From positions 1 to 64,000 of the forward strand of contig CAWDDX010000006.1 of assembly GCA_963801195.1 (NCBI GenBank): a stretch of 64,000 nucleotides of DNA. Direction: 5' to 3'. The DNA is from SZUA-36 sp963801195 (GTDB lineage: Bacteria; Pseudomonadota; Gammaproteobacteria; Xanthomonadales; SZUA-36). Made by a program: the position numbers and the translations under genes. Numbering within the stretch: the first letter of the stretch is position 1; every line of letters begins with the position of its first letter. Shown here piece by piece: positions 56,179 to 64,000 of the stretch. The notes beneath the pieces are model-generated. The model worked only from the letters and a program-made list of their open reading frames with translations. It made no database searches and was not told where the DNA came from.

Positions 56179-57787
56179 CGAGCCAGCCCTCCGGGACGGT
56201 GTTGGGCTTGCGCAGGTCACGCAGAATTTCGCGCGCCGCATTGGCCCCCGGGGCGGCCATGACGCCACCACCGGGATGGTTTGAGGAACTGCACATATAC
56301 AGGCCCCTGGCCGGTCCGCGGTATTGGGCATAACCGGGTATCGGCCGGTTGAACAGCAACTGGTCCATGGTCAGTTCGCCAAGAAAAATATTGCCCTCGG
56401 TCAAGCCGACCTCGTCTTCGAGTTCGCGTGGCGTGCGTATTTCCACGTGTCGGATCAGGTCTTTAAAACCCGGTGCATATGTCTCTATCTTGTTGATGAC
56501 GGTCTGTCCGAACTGGTCGCGCAGATCCGCGGTCCAGTCCTTGCCGTTAACCTTCGGCGGCACGTACTGCACAAAAACCGACATGAAGTGCTTCCCCGGT
56601 GGCGCCATGGTCGGGTCGGTGAGTGAAGGAATGAGTATGTCGACATACGGGTCCTGCGACCAGGTGCCGTTTTTCCAGTCGTCGTAGGCACGCTCGAGAC
56701 GTTCGACACTGTCCACCAGGTGCAGATCACCCTTGATCAGCTCTGGGTTGCCTTCGAGCGCGGTGAACTGCGGTACGCCGTCGAGCGCGATGTTGAGCTT
56801 GCCGGATGAACCGCGGATCTTGAAGTTCCTGACCTTGCGGATAAATTCCGGCTGAAGGTCTTTCGGGTCCATGCATTCGAGGAAGGTGCGTGGCAGGGTC
56901 ATGTTGGAAACAACGACGTCGGCGTGGTATTCGTTTCCGTTGTCGAGCGCCACACCGGTTGTCTTGCCATCTTTCACCAGGATCTGCGCTACGCCGGAAC
57001 CAGCCAGTATCTCCCCGCCATGTTCCTGGTAGCAGTCCGCCATGGCCTTGGCGATGGCCCCCATGCCGCCACGTGCGAATCCCCAGGCGCCGATGTTGCC
57101 GTCGACGTCGCCCATTGCGTGGTGCAGCAGCACATAGGCGGTGCCGGGTGACATCACACCCATCGCTGAACCGATAATGCCATGGCTCGCCTTGTCGGCC
57201 CTGATCAACGGGTGTTCAAAATAGCCGTCCAGGTAATCCACGATGCTCATCGTGTAGAGACGCATCATGTCGTAGATGACATCCTCTCCCATCTGCCGCA
57301 TGGTTTTGCCCATACGGAGCATCTCCATCAGGTCCCGCGGTTTGAACGAAGTCGGATCCGGTGCGGTACGCAAAAGGAACTGCCGGATAAACCGTGCCTG
57401 GCGCATGACGTCGCGGTCATAACGGACCTTTGCGTCGGCATCACGTGGACTGATACGGGCCATTTCCCTGCGTGACACATCCGGATCAACATACGAGGCC
57501 AGGTATTCACCTTGCGGAGACATGGTGGCGCTGCCGCCGTAGGGCACGATCTGCAGGCCATATTTGGCCAGGTTCAGGCTGCGGTATACCTCGGGCCGTA
57601 ACAGACTGCTGACGTACGAGCAGTTTGAATAAATCCAGTCCTTGTGCAAATTGAGGCTGACCGTAGCGCCGCCGATGTAGGCGTTTTTTTCCACCACCAG
57701 GACATCGAGCCCGGCCTTGGCCAGGTACGCGGCGTTGGTCAGGCCGTTGTGTCCCGCGCCGATAACGATGGCATCATATTTCTTCAC
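56171..57787 (-). CDS. phytoene-dehydrogenase-like FAD oxidoreductase
   Basis: About 538 residues with an intact frame. The FAD site is AIVIGAGHNGLTNAAYLAKAG, with IGGATVSLNLHKDW, ARGGMGAIAKAMADCY, VVSNMTLPRTF and the C-terminal flavin-contact SSSNHPGGGVMAAPGANAAREIL. The start GTG 57787 is chosen because GGGAGA lies a few bases upstream and the Rossmann motif follows at once; an ATG at 57847 is a longer alternative. No carotenoid genes are nearby, so amine or other C-H oxidation is more likely than phytoene desaturation. It is the first gene of a three-gene operon with its paralogue and the GcvT-like gene. Confidence 0.87.
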   Translation of the reverse strand: MKKYDAIVIGAGHNGLTNAAYLAKAGLDVLVVEKNAYIGGATVSLNLHKDWIYSNCSYVSSLLRPEVYRSLNLAKYGLQIVPYGGSATMSPQGEYLASYVDPDVSRREMARISPRDADAKVRYDRDVMRQARFIRQFLLRTAPDPTSFKPRDLMEMLRMGKTMRQMGEDVIYDMMRLYTMSIVDYLDGYFEHPLIRADKASHGIIGSAMGVMSPGTAYVLLHHAMGDVDGNIGAWGFARGGMGAIAKAMADCYQEHGGEILAGSGVAQILVKDGKTTGVALDNGNEYHADVVVSNMTLPRTFLECMDPKDLQPEFIRKVRNFKIRGSSGKLNIALDGVPQFTALEGNPELIKGDLHLVDSVERLERAYDDWKNGTWSQDPYVDILIPSLTDPTMAPPGKHFMSVFVQYVPPKVNGKDWTADLRDQFGQTVINKIETYAPGFKDLIRHVEIRTPRELEDEVGLTEGNIFLGELTMDQLLFNRPIPGYAQYRGPARGLYMCSSSNHPGGGVMAAPGANAAREILRDLRKPNTVPEGWLDD

Positions 57788-57851
57788 GCGATCGGTCTCC
57801 CTGAATATCAGTGGTGTAGATTCGCATATCTCACCCGGTCTGTCCATACTA

Positions 57852-57869
57852 AATGAATGGATATTCATT
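57852..57869. promoter_or_regulatory. palindromic operator candidate
   Basis: Perfect inverted repeat AATGAAT (57852-57858) and ATTCATT (57863-57869) with a four-base spacer. It lies between the divergent oxidoreductase and BetI-like regulator genes. The position and symmetry suit a TetR-family binding site controlling both directions. Confidence 0.55.
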
Positions 57870-57949
57870 CATTGAAAAACCTTGAAAAAGCAACTATGCT
57901 GAATCTGCAATACGCTCACATCAACATAATTTCAAAACGAGGATCCGGA

Positions 57950-58585
57950 TTGAACGAGCCCTCCAAAAAGCCATGGAAAAAGCGCCGTACCGCACCCAGG
58001 GAGGAACGCCAGGTCCAGTTGATCAAGGCGACCATTCGTTCGATTGCAAAAAATGGTCTGTCGGTCACTACGATTGCGACGGTTGCCGGTGAGGCCGGGC
58101 TCAGCCAGGGCATCATCAACCTGCATTTCCAGAGCAAGGAACGGTTACTCGAAGAGACCCTGGGCCACATCGTGGCCGAATACCGCACGGCCTGGTACAA
58201 GGCCATCGAAACCAGCGGTGATTCGGCGGCTGAAAAGCTGGCCGCCCTGGCCGCCGTGGACTTTGACAAGCGTATTTGCCAGCGTAATAAACTGGCGGTC
58301 TGGTTTGCTTTCTGGGGTGAAAGCCGCTCACGTCTTACGTATCGCAAAATTTGCGCGGAAAGCACCCGGGAGTACAAGCAGTTATTAACCGGGTTGTGTG
58401 AAGACATCATCGGGCAGGGTGGTTACAAGGCTGAGGCCCACCATGTCGCCACCGGCCTGTTGGCGATGAATGGCGGTTTGTGGTTGGATATATTGATAAG
58501 CCCTGCTGAAATGTCCGCAGGTCAGGCTCGCGAAATTAGCCAGGCCTACCTGCGCGGCGTTTTTCCGCGGCATTTCCCGGATTGA
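57950..58585 (+). CDS. BetI-like TetR-family repressor
   Basis: About 211 residues. An N-terminal helix-turn-helix (RSIAKNGLSVTTIATVAGEAGLSQG, then IINLHFQSKERLLEETL) resembles BetI, the choline-responsive repressor. The ligand domain phrase LAVWFAFWGESRSR also matches BetI-like proteins. The start is TTG 57950, preceded by ACGAGG at 7 bases. ATG codons at 57857 and 57896 are in frame, but 57857 lies inside the candidate operator. The Rieske oxygenase gene follows after 6 bases. It probably represses both this pair and the divergent oxidoreductase operon, with a quaternary amine or similar molecule as inducer. Confidence 0.82.
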   Translation: MNEPSKKPWKKRRTAPREERQVQLIKATIRSIAKNGLSVTTIATVAGEAGLSQGIINLHFQSKERLLEETLGHIVAEYRTAWYKAIETSGDSAAEKLAALAAVDFDKRICQRNKLAVWFAFWGESRSRLTYRKICAESTREYKQLLTGLCEDIIGQGGYKAEAHHVATGLLAMNGGLWLDILISPAEMSAGQAREISQAYLRGVFPRHFPD

Positions 58586-58591
58586 ATAACT

Positions 58592-59791
58592 ATGGATGAC
58601 AAGTCACTCACCGCGTTGATTGAAAATCAGCCGGCCAGGACCGCCCTGGACCAGGCGTTTTATACCGATAGTGGTATCTACCAGCGGGACATCGAAGCCG
58701 TATATCTCAAGTGCTGGATATACGCCGGCCATCTGAGCGAGATTCCGGCGACCGGTGACTGGTTTCTGTTCGAAATGGCCGGAGAGTCCGTCATCATCGT
58801 TCGCAATGATCAGGATGATGTCAGTGCCCTGCTCAATGTTTGCCGCCATCGCGGTTCAAAAATCTGTATCGCGGACCGGGGATGTTCGAAAAAACTTGTT
58901 TGCCGTTATCACGGCTGGAGTTATGACCTGGATGGCCGGCTTCATTCGGCGGCCCACATGCCCGATGATTTCGACAAGTCTGAAATCAGGCTGAGGAAAA
59001 TTCATACCGAACTGCTGCAGGGCATGATCTTCATCAATTTTTCAGAACGGCCCGCATCTTTCGATCCGGTGCGTGAGGACTTGAGCGATTGCCTTCGCCC
59101 TTACCGGATCGACCGGGCAAAAGTGGCCCACCGGCAAACCTATGCCATCAGGGCCAACTGGAAGCTGTCGGTGGAAAACTATACCGAGTGTTACCACTGT
59201 GCGCCTTCCCATCCGGAATACACCCGGGGTCACGCCCTGGCCAGGCCCGGCGCGCGCGCTTCGGATGAGATGAAAATGATCATGGCCCGGGCCGGGGAAT
59301 GTGGTCTGAGTGAGAGAGTGGTAAACCGTATTTACCTCGATGAACCGGGTCCTGGCACCGGCTACGCCTTTGAACGCTACCCGATGTGGCGCGGTCATAT
59401 CACCGGCAGTGAAGACGGCCAACCGGTGGCGCCGTTGATGGGAGAGATCAGGGGTTACGACGGCGGCACCACGGATTTCCAGGTCGGGCCGGTAACTTTT
59501 GCACTGGCCTATTGCGACCATATCGTGATCTACCGGTTTACACCGGTTTCGCTGGATGAGTCCGAGTGCAATATCACCTGGCTGGTCAATGATGATGCGG
59601 AGGAAGGCAGGGACTACGACAAGGCGCGTCTGACCTGGCTGTGGGATATTACGACCCAGGCTGACAAACGTATCATCGAGAACAACGCGGAAGGTGTGAA
59701 GTCACGTTTCTACGTACCGGGTCCCTATTCGAAAATGGAGGATTACACCTGGAAATTCATAACCTGGTACCTGGAGACAATCAGGCCGTGA
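58592..59791 (+). CDS. Rieske non-heme iron oxygenase, alpha subunit
   Basis: A 399-residue ring-hydroxylating-type oxygenase. The Rieske cluster ligands are Cys84-x-His86 (NVCRHRGSK) and Cys104-x2-His107 (CRYHGWSYDLDG). The mononuclear iron site is in the NYTECYHCAPSHPEY motif near residues 197-210. Close relatives with this length and motif oxidise quaternary ammonium compounds (glycine betaine, carnitine or stachydrine demethylation). This and the BetI-like regulator suggest such a substrate here. A reductase partner is not encoded nearby. Confidence 0.9.
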   Translation: MDDKSLTALIENQPARTALDQAFYTDSGIYQRDIEAVYLKCWIYAGHLSEIPATGDWFLFEMAGESVIIVRNDQDDVSALLNVCRHRGSKICIADRGCSKKLVCRYHGWSYDLDGRLHSAAHMPDDFDKSEIRLRKIHTELLQGMIFINFSERPASFDPVREDLSDCLRPYRIDRAKVAHRQTYAIRANWKLSVENYTECYHCAPSHPEYTRGHALARPGARASDEMKMIMARAGECGLSERVVNRIYLDEPGPGTGYAFERYPMWRGHITGSEDGQPVAPLMGEIRGYDGGTTDFQVGPVTFALAYCDHIVIYRFTPVSLDESECNITWLVNDDAEEGRDYDKARLTWLWDITTQADKRIIENNAEGVKSRFYVPGPYSKMEDYTWKFITWYLETIRP

Positions 59792-59949
59792 ACGGGTAAG
59801 GTTTAACGCTAACCCGGATAGAATAGACCGTAATTTTGGTAAATGGCCAGATTCATTTGTATCACTATGAATAAAATAGATACTTGTCATTTGTTCATCC
59901 GCCTTGGTGAATTATTCGGCTTGAGTCTGGCAAAAAAGGCAACTACCTG

Positions 59950-61200
59950 ATGGTGGGACCCACGGCCGGACCGCCAGAGATCGACAAGGCACTGCAACTG
60001 CGCCGCATGAAGCGGATTCCATTGCTGTTGCTTGGACTGATGATCCTTTTGTTTGCAATGACCCTGCACGCCGCGGCGCCCTGGGCGGCCTGGGTACACG
60101 CGTTTGCAGAGGCGGGTATGGTGGGGGCCCTGGCCGACTGGTTTGCCGTCGTCGCGCTGTTTCGTCATCCGCTGGGGTTGCCGATTCCACATACAGCCAT
60201 CATAGTCAATCGAAAAAACGATATCGGTGAGAGCCTGTCACGCTTTGTTGCCGACCACTTTCTTGAACCGGAGGTGGTGCGCCGGAAACTGCAAAATACC
60301 AACCTCACGGCTTTCGTGGTCAGCTGGATCAGGAGTGACAAGGGCCGGCAAAGCGTCGGAGAGCTCGTCACGGCAGTTTTGCGCTGGGCGCTGGGTGCGC
60401 TTCACGAAAAGCGTGTCCGCCGGTTTCTTTCCAGGCTCTCCAGCAAACAACTGGCCAGCATAAACCTGGCGCCCCTGCTGGGAAATACGCTGAACTGGCT
60501 GGTGCGCGGACAAAGACACCAGCAGATACTGACCCAGGTGCTGCGCTATACGATCGTGCTGGTCAACGACAACCGTGATGTCATCCGCAGCAAGGTCCAG
60601 CAGGAAAGTCCGTGGTGGTTGCCGGGGTTTATCGACGACCGGATCCTGACAAAAATGCTTGAACGGATCGAGCACCAGTTACTCGAAATGGCGTTGGACC
60701 AGGAGCACCCCCTGCGGGACAGTTTCAGTCAATGGGTGCAGGACCTCGCAAATGACCTGGAAAACAACCCGGCGCACCGCCGCATGGGGGACGAATTCAA
60801 ACGACAACTGCTGGCCAACGATGAATTGCAGGATTACCTGTACGGTCTGTGGCGCGAACTTGCGCGAAACATCGAGGCAGATATCGAAAAGCCCGAATCG
60901 GGCATCCGGCGGAACGTTGATCAATGGCTGGAAAGCGTGGCCGAAGAGCTGGATAAAGATCCGGACATGCAAGCCTGGGTCAATGCCTGGCTGGTTAGTT
61001 CATTGACACAGGTTGTCGGGCGCAACAGGTCGCAGATAGCCAGCCTGATCAGTGACACCGTGAGATCGTGGGATGGTCTGGATACCAGTCGCCGGGTCGA
61101 ACTGGCGATTGGCCGGGATTTGCAGTTCATACGCATCAACGGCACGCTGGTGGGCGGACTCGTTGGCCTGTTGATTCATGCCGTTAAGCTTTATATCTGA
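59950..61200 (+). CDS. DUF445 (YjiN-like) membrane protein
   Basis: A 416-residue protein of the DUF445 family. An N-terminal hydrophobic helix (IPLLLLGLMILLFAMTLHA) and a second weak one (WVHAFAEAGMVGALADWFAVVALF) are followed by a family core with LFRHPLGLPIPHTAII. A long helical, charged region and a final hydrophobic helix (GTLVGGLVGLLIHAVKLYI) complete it. The family function is not known. The gene ends 6 bases before the converging EfpL gene. Confidence 0.88.
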   Translation: MVGPTAGPPEIDKALQLRRMKRIPLLLLGLMILLFAMTLHAAAPWAAWVHAFAEAGMVGALADWFAVVALFRHPLGLPIPHTAIIVNRKNDIGESLSRFVADHFLEPEVVRRKLQNTNLTAFVVSWIRSDKGRQSVGELVTAVLRWALGALHEKRVRRFLSRLSSKQLASINLAPLLGNTLNWLVRGQRHQQILTQVLRYTIVLVNDNRDVIRSKVQQESPWWLPGFIDDRILTKMLERIEHQLLEMALDQEHPLRDSFSQWVQDLANDLENNPAHRRMGDEFKRQLLANDELQDYLYGLWRELARNIEADIEKPESGIRRNVDQWLESVAEELDKDPDMQAWVNAWLVSSLTQVVGRNRSQIASLISDTVRSWDGLDTSRRVELAIGRDLQFIRINGTLVGGLVGLLIHAVKLYI

Positions 61201-61206
61201 AACGTT

Positions 61207-61773
61207 TCAGGCGCGTGAAACGAATTTTCCATTGGTCGTATTGACCTTGATGCGTTCTCCGTTTTCGAGGTATTCGGGCACCTGGATCTCCAAACCGGTG
61301 GAGAGCATCGCCGGCTTCGTGCGGGCGCTGGCGCTGGCGCCCTTGATGCCAGGTGCGGTTTCAGTGATCTCGAGTTCCACGGTCTGCGGTATTTCAATTT
61401 CGACGACCTGGCCATCGACCAGCAGTGCGATCATACCTTCCAGGTCTTCTGTCATGTAATACGATTGCTCTTCAAGAACTTCGGCGTTCAATGCGTACTG
61501 GCTGTAATTTTCGGTGTCCATGAAGGTGATGATGTCGCCTTCCCTGAAGGAAAATTGAACCGAGCGTCTGACCAGGTCACCCTCCTTGACGTAATCATCT
61601 CCTTTCAAGGTCTGTTCGAGTTTTTGTCCATTGCGGACATTGAAGAAGCGCACCTTGTACAAAGTGGATGCGCCCCGGGCAGAGGGATTGCGTTTGTCAA
61701 TCTGGCGGGCAATGTAAACTTCACCCTCGATTTCCACGACCGAACCTTTCTTTAAATCACTTGCTTTTGGCAT
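61207..61773 (-). CDS. efpL: elongation factor P-like protein EfpL (YeiP)
   Basis: A 188-residue translation factor of the EfpL/YeiP subfamily, which like EF-P relieves ribosome stalling at proline-rich and other difficult motifs. The start ATG 61773 gives MPKASDLKKG, matching E. coli YeiP. The loop NPSARGASTLYK carries Arg33 at the tip, the residue that takes the place of the modified lysine of EF-P, so no modification enzyme is expected. The C-terminal signature ETAPGIKGASASARTKPA is intact. It follows the asparaginase-like gene by four bases. Confidence 0.94.
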   Translation of the reverse strand: MPKASDLKKGSVVEIEGEVYIARQIDKRNPSARGASTLYKVRFFNVRNGQKLEQTLKGDDYVKEGDLVRRSVQFSFREGDIITFMDTENYSQYALNAEVLEEQSYYMTEDLEGMIALLVDGQVVEIEIPQTVELEITETAPGIKGASASARTKPAMLSTGLEIQVPEYLENGERIKVNTTNGKFVSRA

Positions 61774-61777
61774 TTCT

Positions 61778-62275
61778 TCATTCCGTGGCTGGTTTACTTT
61801 CAAAACGATTTTTTTGCCGGTTTTTCCGTACCTTGTGTGGATCCCAGATACAGCCGTTCATGGCAATCCACACACCCGGGGGCAGGGCCTGTAAGGCACC
61901 AACTGCACAGCCGATATTGAATACCGCATCGGAATCACGAAACCGTGCGGGATTCAACGCACCGGTAAGGACCATGGTTTTCCCCGCGATATCCGCCAGT
62001 TGCAGGGCCGTGTTCACCATGCTGTCGGTGCCATGCGTGATCAGAACGTGGCCAGCGTCACTGGCTGATATTTCTGTACGTATGGCAAGCCGGTCCGTAT
62101 CGGTGATATGCAGGCTGTCCTTGCGCATCAGTTGCCTGACTTCGAATTCAAACCCCACCTGCAACTGCTCGAGAATCTGGCCGATCATGGGTTCGCCGAT
62201 CTGGTAATCGCTCATATCGTCAAAGTAGGTTTTGTCAATAGTGCCGCCGGTTGTCACAATAAGCAGTTTTTTCAT
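61778..62275 (-). CDS. short asparaginase-domain protein
   Basis: About 165 residues corresponding to the N-terminal catalytic domain of type I/II L-asparaginases, with the two active-site regions TTGGTIDKTY and LITHGTDSMVNTA. The C-terminal domain of classical asparaginases (330 residues) is missing. This is not a truncation by indel, since the frame ends naturally and the size recurs in proteobacteria. Whether it hydrolyses asparagine is uncertain. The start MKKLL at 62275 is preferred over ATG 62281. It is in an operon with efpL. Confidence 0.85.
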   Translation of the reverse strand: MKKLLIVTTGGTIDKTYFDDMSDYQIGEPMIGQILEQLQVGFEFEVRQLMRKDSLHITDTDRLAIRTEISASDAGHVLITHGTDSMVNTALQLADIAGKTMVLTGALNPARFRDSDAVFNIGCAVGALQALPPGVWIAMNGCIWDPHKVRKNRQKNRFESKPATE

Positions 62276-62372
62276 TATCATTGTCCGATTGAATTGATTG
62301 CCGCTGTCGTATTGCAGCAGGTAGTATAGCCTGCAAGTCGTGCTTTCAAGCCAGCGTTTAGGTTAAACAAAT

Positions 62373-64000
62373 ATGATTATTCTGACCCCACAGGACACTA
62401 CAGGTAAAAACAACCTGTACAACAGCGTTTTCGCGGTTGCTCTGCGGGTATTTCTGTGCGGTTTGTTCATCCTGGTGTCCCCGGTTTTGCGGGCACAGAC
62501 CGTCAATCAAAACGACCAGCAGACGGTGCGGACGGAACAGGCACCGGCACAGGAAATCGAGACAGTCACCGTTGCCCTGCCAACCTCTCAGCAAATGGCC
62601 ACCGCCGTAGCGACACCCGAATTCCGCAAAACCGCGCTGCTCGACCTGGCGGTCGCTGCACGTGTCGTGAATCGTGCAGATGAGGCGCTCAAGCTCGGCG
62701 CGGCGGTGGATCAGGTGACCCTGGCTCAGAATTTCTTCGACGACCGCGCCTGGTTACAGTCCATTGTTGATCGCTATGGTTGGGTACAACCACACAGTTC
62801 CATACTCGATCCGGCGGCCTGGCAGCTATTTGACAAGTTGCAGCAATCCGGACTTGAAAACATGCCACTGCTGGTTCCCGGATACCTGCCCGAAGATGTG
62901 TTGCTCTACCAGGTATTTCAGCGGGCCGGTTTGACGCTGGCGGTAGCCAGCCTGCCGAACCTGCTGTTGCAGGTCGAGACCGACGTGTTCAGCGTTTGGG
63001 ATGCATTTTTACAATTGACGAGCGTTGATGGTTCCCCCGACCCTGCGTGGAAAGCGGTGGAGATAGAATGGTTCACAAAACGGCAGATGCCACCACCGCC
63101 GGAAACTGAAACGTCTGCACCAAATCAGCCATCGGCGGCAGACAATATTCCACAAGCAATGTCGGAAATTGTTTCAAGCGCAGTCGATGCACGCCCTCCG
63201 GACCACAATGGCCTGATACGGCTCCGCTACAAGATACTGAACGAACTGTCGGCACTGGCTGGAGATGAAAACGTCCGCGCCCGGGACCAGGCAAAGGACG
63301 CCTTTTATCTCATCGATATGATCGATGGTCTTCACGATGGGCGTTATTTTGATTTTGTACAGGGATTGCTTTCCATTACCTCCAGGCTCCTGGAAGCGCC
63401 AGCAAACCCACGGGAATCATTCTCGCTGGTCGAATGGCTGGTGCGCGAATTACCCGCCATATCCGTGCATTATTCGGCCAACTTCGCTTCGGTCGATCCG
63501 CATTTGAATACCGCGCTGGCAGCGTCGTACGACGTACTGGTGAAGATCGCTGGTTTCAATAAAGCAGAACCTGCCAGCCAGTCCGGCGAGACCGCGAAAC
63601 CGGCGGAGGAATCTCCGGATAATCAATCAACTGATGAAGACAACAATCACGTGGCGGACATCCGGGCCGCAAGGCTGGTATTGGCGGATGCCGTTGCACA
63701 AATGGCGCTGTTGATCCCCGATATGGCCTATTACTTCGACATGCCGGTGCGCGCGAAGATAGTCGGGGAAATCAACAACTGTATCGCCAAGGCCGCCGAC
63801 CTGGACGAGAATGGTGTCTCGACCCTGACACGCCGCGAGTTCGACACTTGCATGGAAACACTTTTGCAACTTGCTGACCGGGAAACCCGCGTGGCAGAAC
63901 TGTCGGGTGACATGAACGGTCCGTTCACCGATGAAACGCTGCGGCGTGAGCTGAGTATCTCTCCGTGGCAGCGTATCAACTATGGGGTAGGCTACCTGGA
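62373..64000 (+). CDS. large secreted protein of unknown function, 3' end beyond window
   Basis: From ATG 62373 the frame is open without a stop to the window edge (about 542 codons). The N-terminus MIILTPQDTTGKNN is followed by a hydrophobic signal (VFAVALRVFLCGLFILVSPVL) and the cleavage-like site RAQT, so export is likely. A Gln/Thr-rich linker and then a helical body follow. Two low-complexity hydrophilic linkers (around codons 235-270 and 405-430) divide it into domains. I do not recognise a family. Confidence 0.75.
   Translation, partial: MIILTPQDTTGKNNLYNSVFAVALRVFLCGLFILVSPVLRAQTVNQNDQQTVRTEQAPAQEIETVTVALPTSQQMATAVATPEFRKTALLDLAVAARVVNRADEALKLGAAVDQVTLAQNFFDDRAWLQSIVDRYGWVQPHSSILDPAAWQLFDKLQQSGLENMPLLVPGYLPEDVLLYQVFQRAGLTLAVASLPNLLLQVETDVFSVWDAFLQLTSVDGSPDPAWKAVEIEWFTKRQMPPPPETETSAPNQPSAADNIPQAMSEIVSSAVDARPPDHNGLIRLRYKILNELSALAGDENVRARDQAKDAFYLIDMIDGLHDGRYFDFVQGLLSITSRLLEAPANPRESFSLVEWLVRELPAISVHYSANFASVDPHLNTALAASYDVLVKIAGFNKAEPASQSGETAKPAEESPDNQSTDEDNNHVADIRAARLVLADAVAQMALLIPDMAYYFDMPVRAKIVGEINNCIAKAADLDENGVSTLTRREFDTCMETLLQLADRETRVAELSGDMNGPFTDETLRRELSISPWQRINYGVGYL

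Noticed and set aside
56171..57787. Carotenoid biosynthesis (phytoene desaturase)
   Set aside because: Only the broad FAD superfamily matches. No crtB, crtE or other carotenoid genes are nearby, and the partners are GcvT-like and Rieske proteins.

Overview
The window looks like chromosomal DNA of a sulfur-oxidising gammaproteobacterium. The best evidence is a complete oxidative (reverse-type) dissimilatory sulfite reductase operon, dsrABEFHCMKLJOPN, at 20978-33104 on the minus strand. A siroheme synthase gene (cysG) and other genes often found beside dsr in sulfur oxidisers diverge from it. Other proteobacterial markers are OmpW, EfpL (YeiP), an RND efflux pair and a BaeSR-type two-component system. 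No genus is claimed.

Layout. 1-12.8 kb is accessory DNA: a sigma-54 response regulator/histidine kinase pair, two IS91-family copies (one a truncated relic), a DUF3604/PpiC/HupE operon, a Doc-type toxin-antitoxin pair, and a 3' fragment of a tRNA-Thr gene split by a small three-hairpin repeat. That tRNA fragment may mark the end of an integrated island. 13.1-17.4 kb holds a Spy/CpxP-like protein divergent from a BaeSR-type system and an aldehyde dehydrogenase. 17.4-20.8 kb is nadA-nadC-nadB (de novo NAD synthesis), directly downstream of dsrN. 20.9-33.1 kb is the dsr operon. 33.3-36.8 kb, divergent, holds a TauD-like dioxygenase, two small proteins, cysG and a CMD-Rieske fusion. 36.8-41.2 kb is an RND pump and its adaptor. 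41.9-48.4 kb encodes a 2160-residue secreted repeat protein with exact tandem repeats. 48.7-51.6 kb encodes a PKD-containing nonaheme cytochrome c. Then come OmpW and a secreted peroxiredoxin-like protein. 53.4-59.8 kb is a divergent cluster with a BetI-like regulator, a Rieske oxygenase, two FAD oxidoreductases and a GcvT-like protein, perhaps for a methylated amine or a related compound. 60-64 kb has a DUF445 protein, a short asparaginase, EfpL and the start of a large secreted protein of unknown function.

How the genes work together. The dsr products are expected to oxidise stored or bound sulfur to sulfite: DsrEFH and DsrC carry sulfur, DsrAB with DsrL oxidises it, and DsrMKJOP links DsrC thiol chemistry to the membrane. 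CysG makes the siroheme and DsrN is thought to amidate it.

Sequence quality. At least ten, and probably more than fifteen, open frames are broken by single-base indels. Nearly all of those I could resolve behave as one extra base, and removing that base restores conserved sequence. Two apparent fusions (NadA-NadC and DsrO-DsrP) disappear when this is corrected. I read these mainly as consensus errors, with true decay in the IS91 copies.
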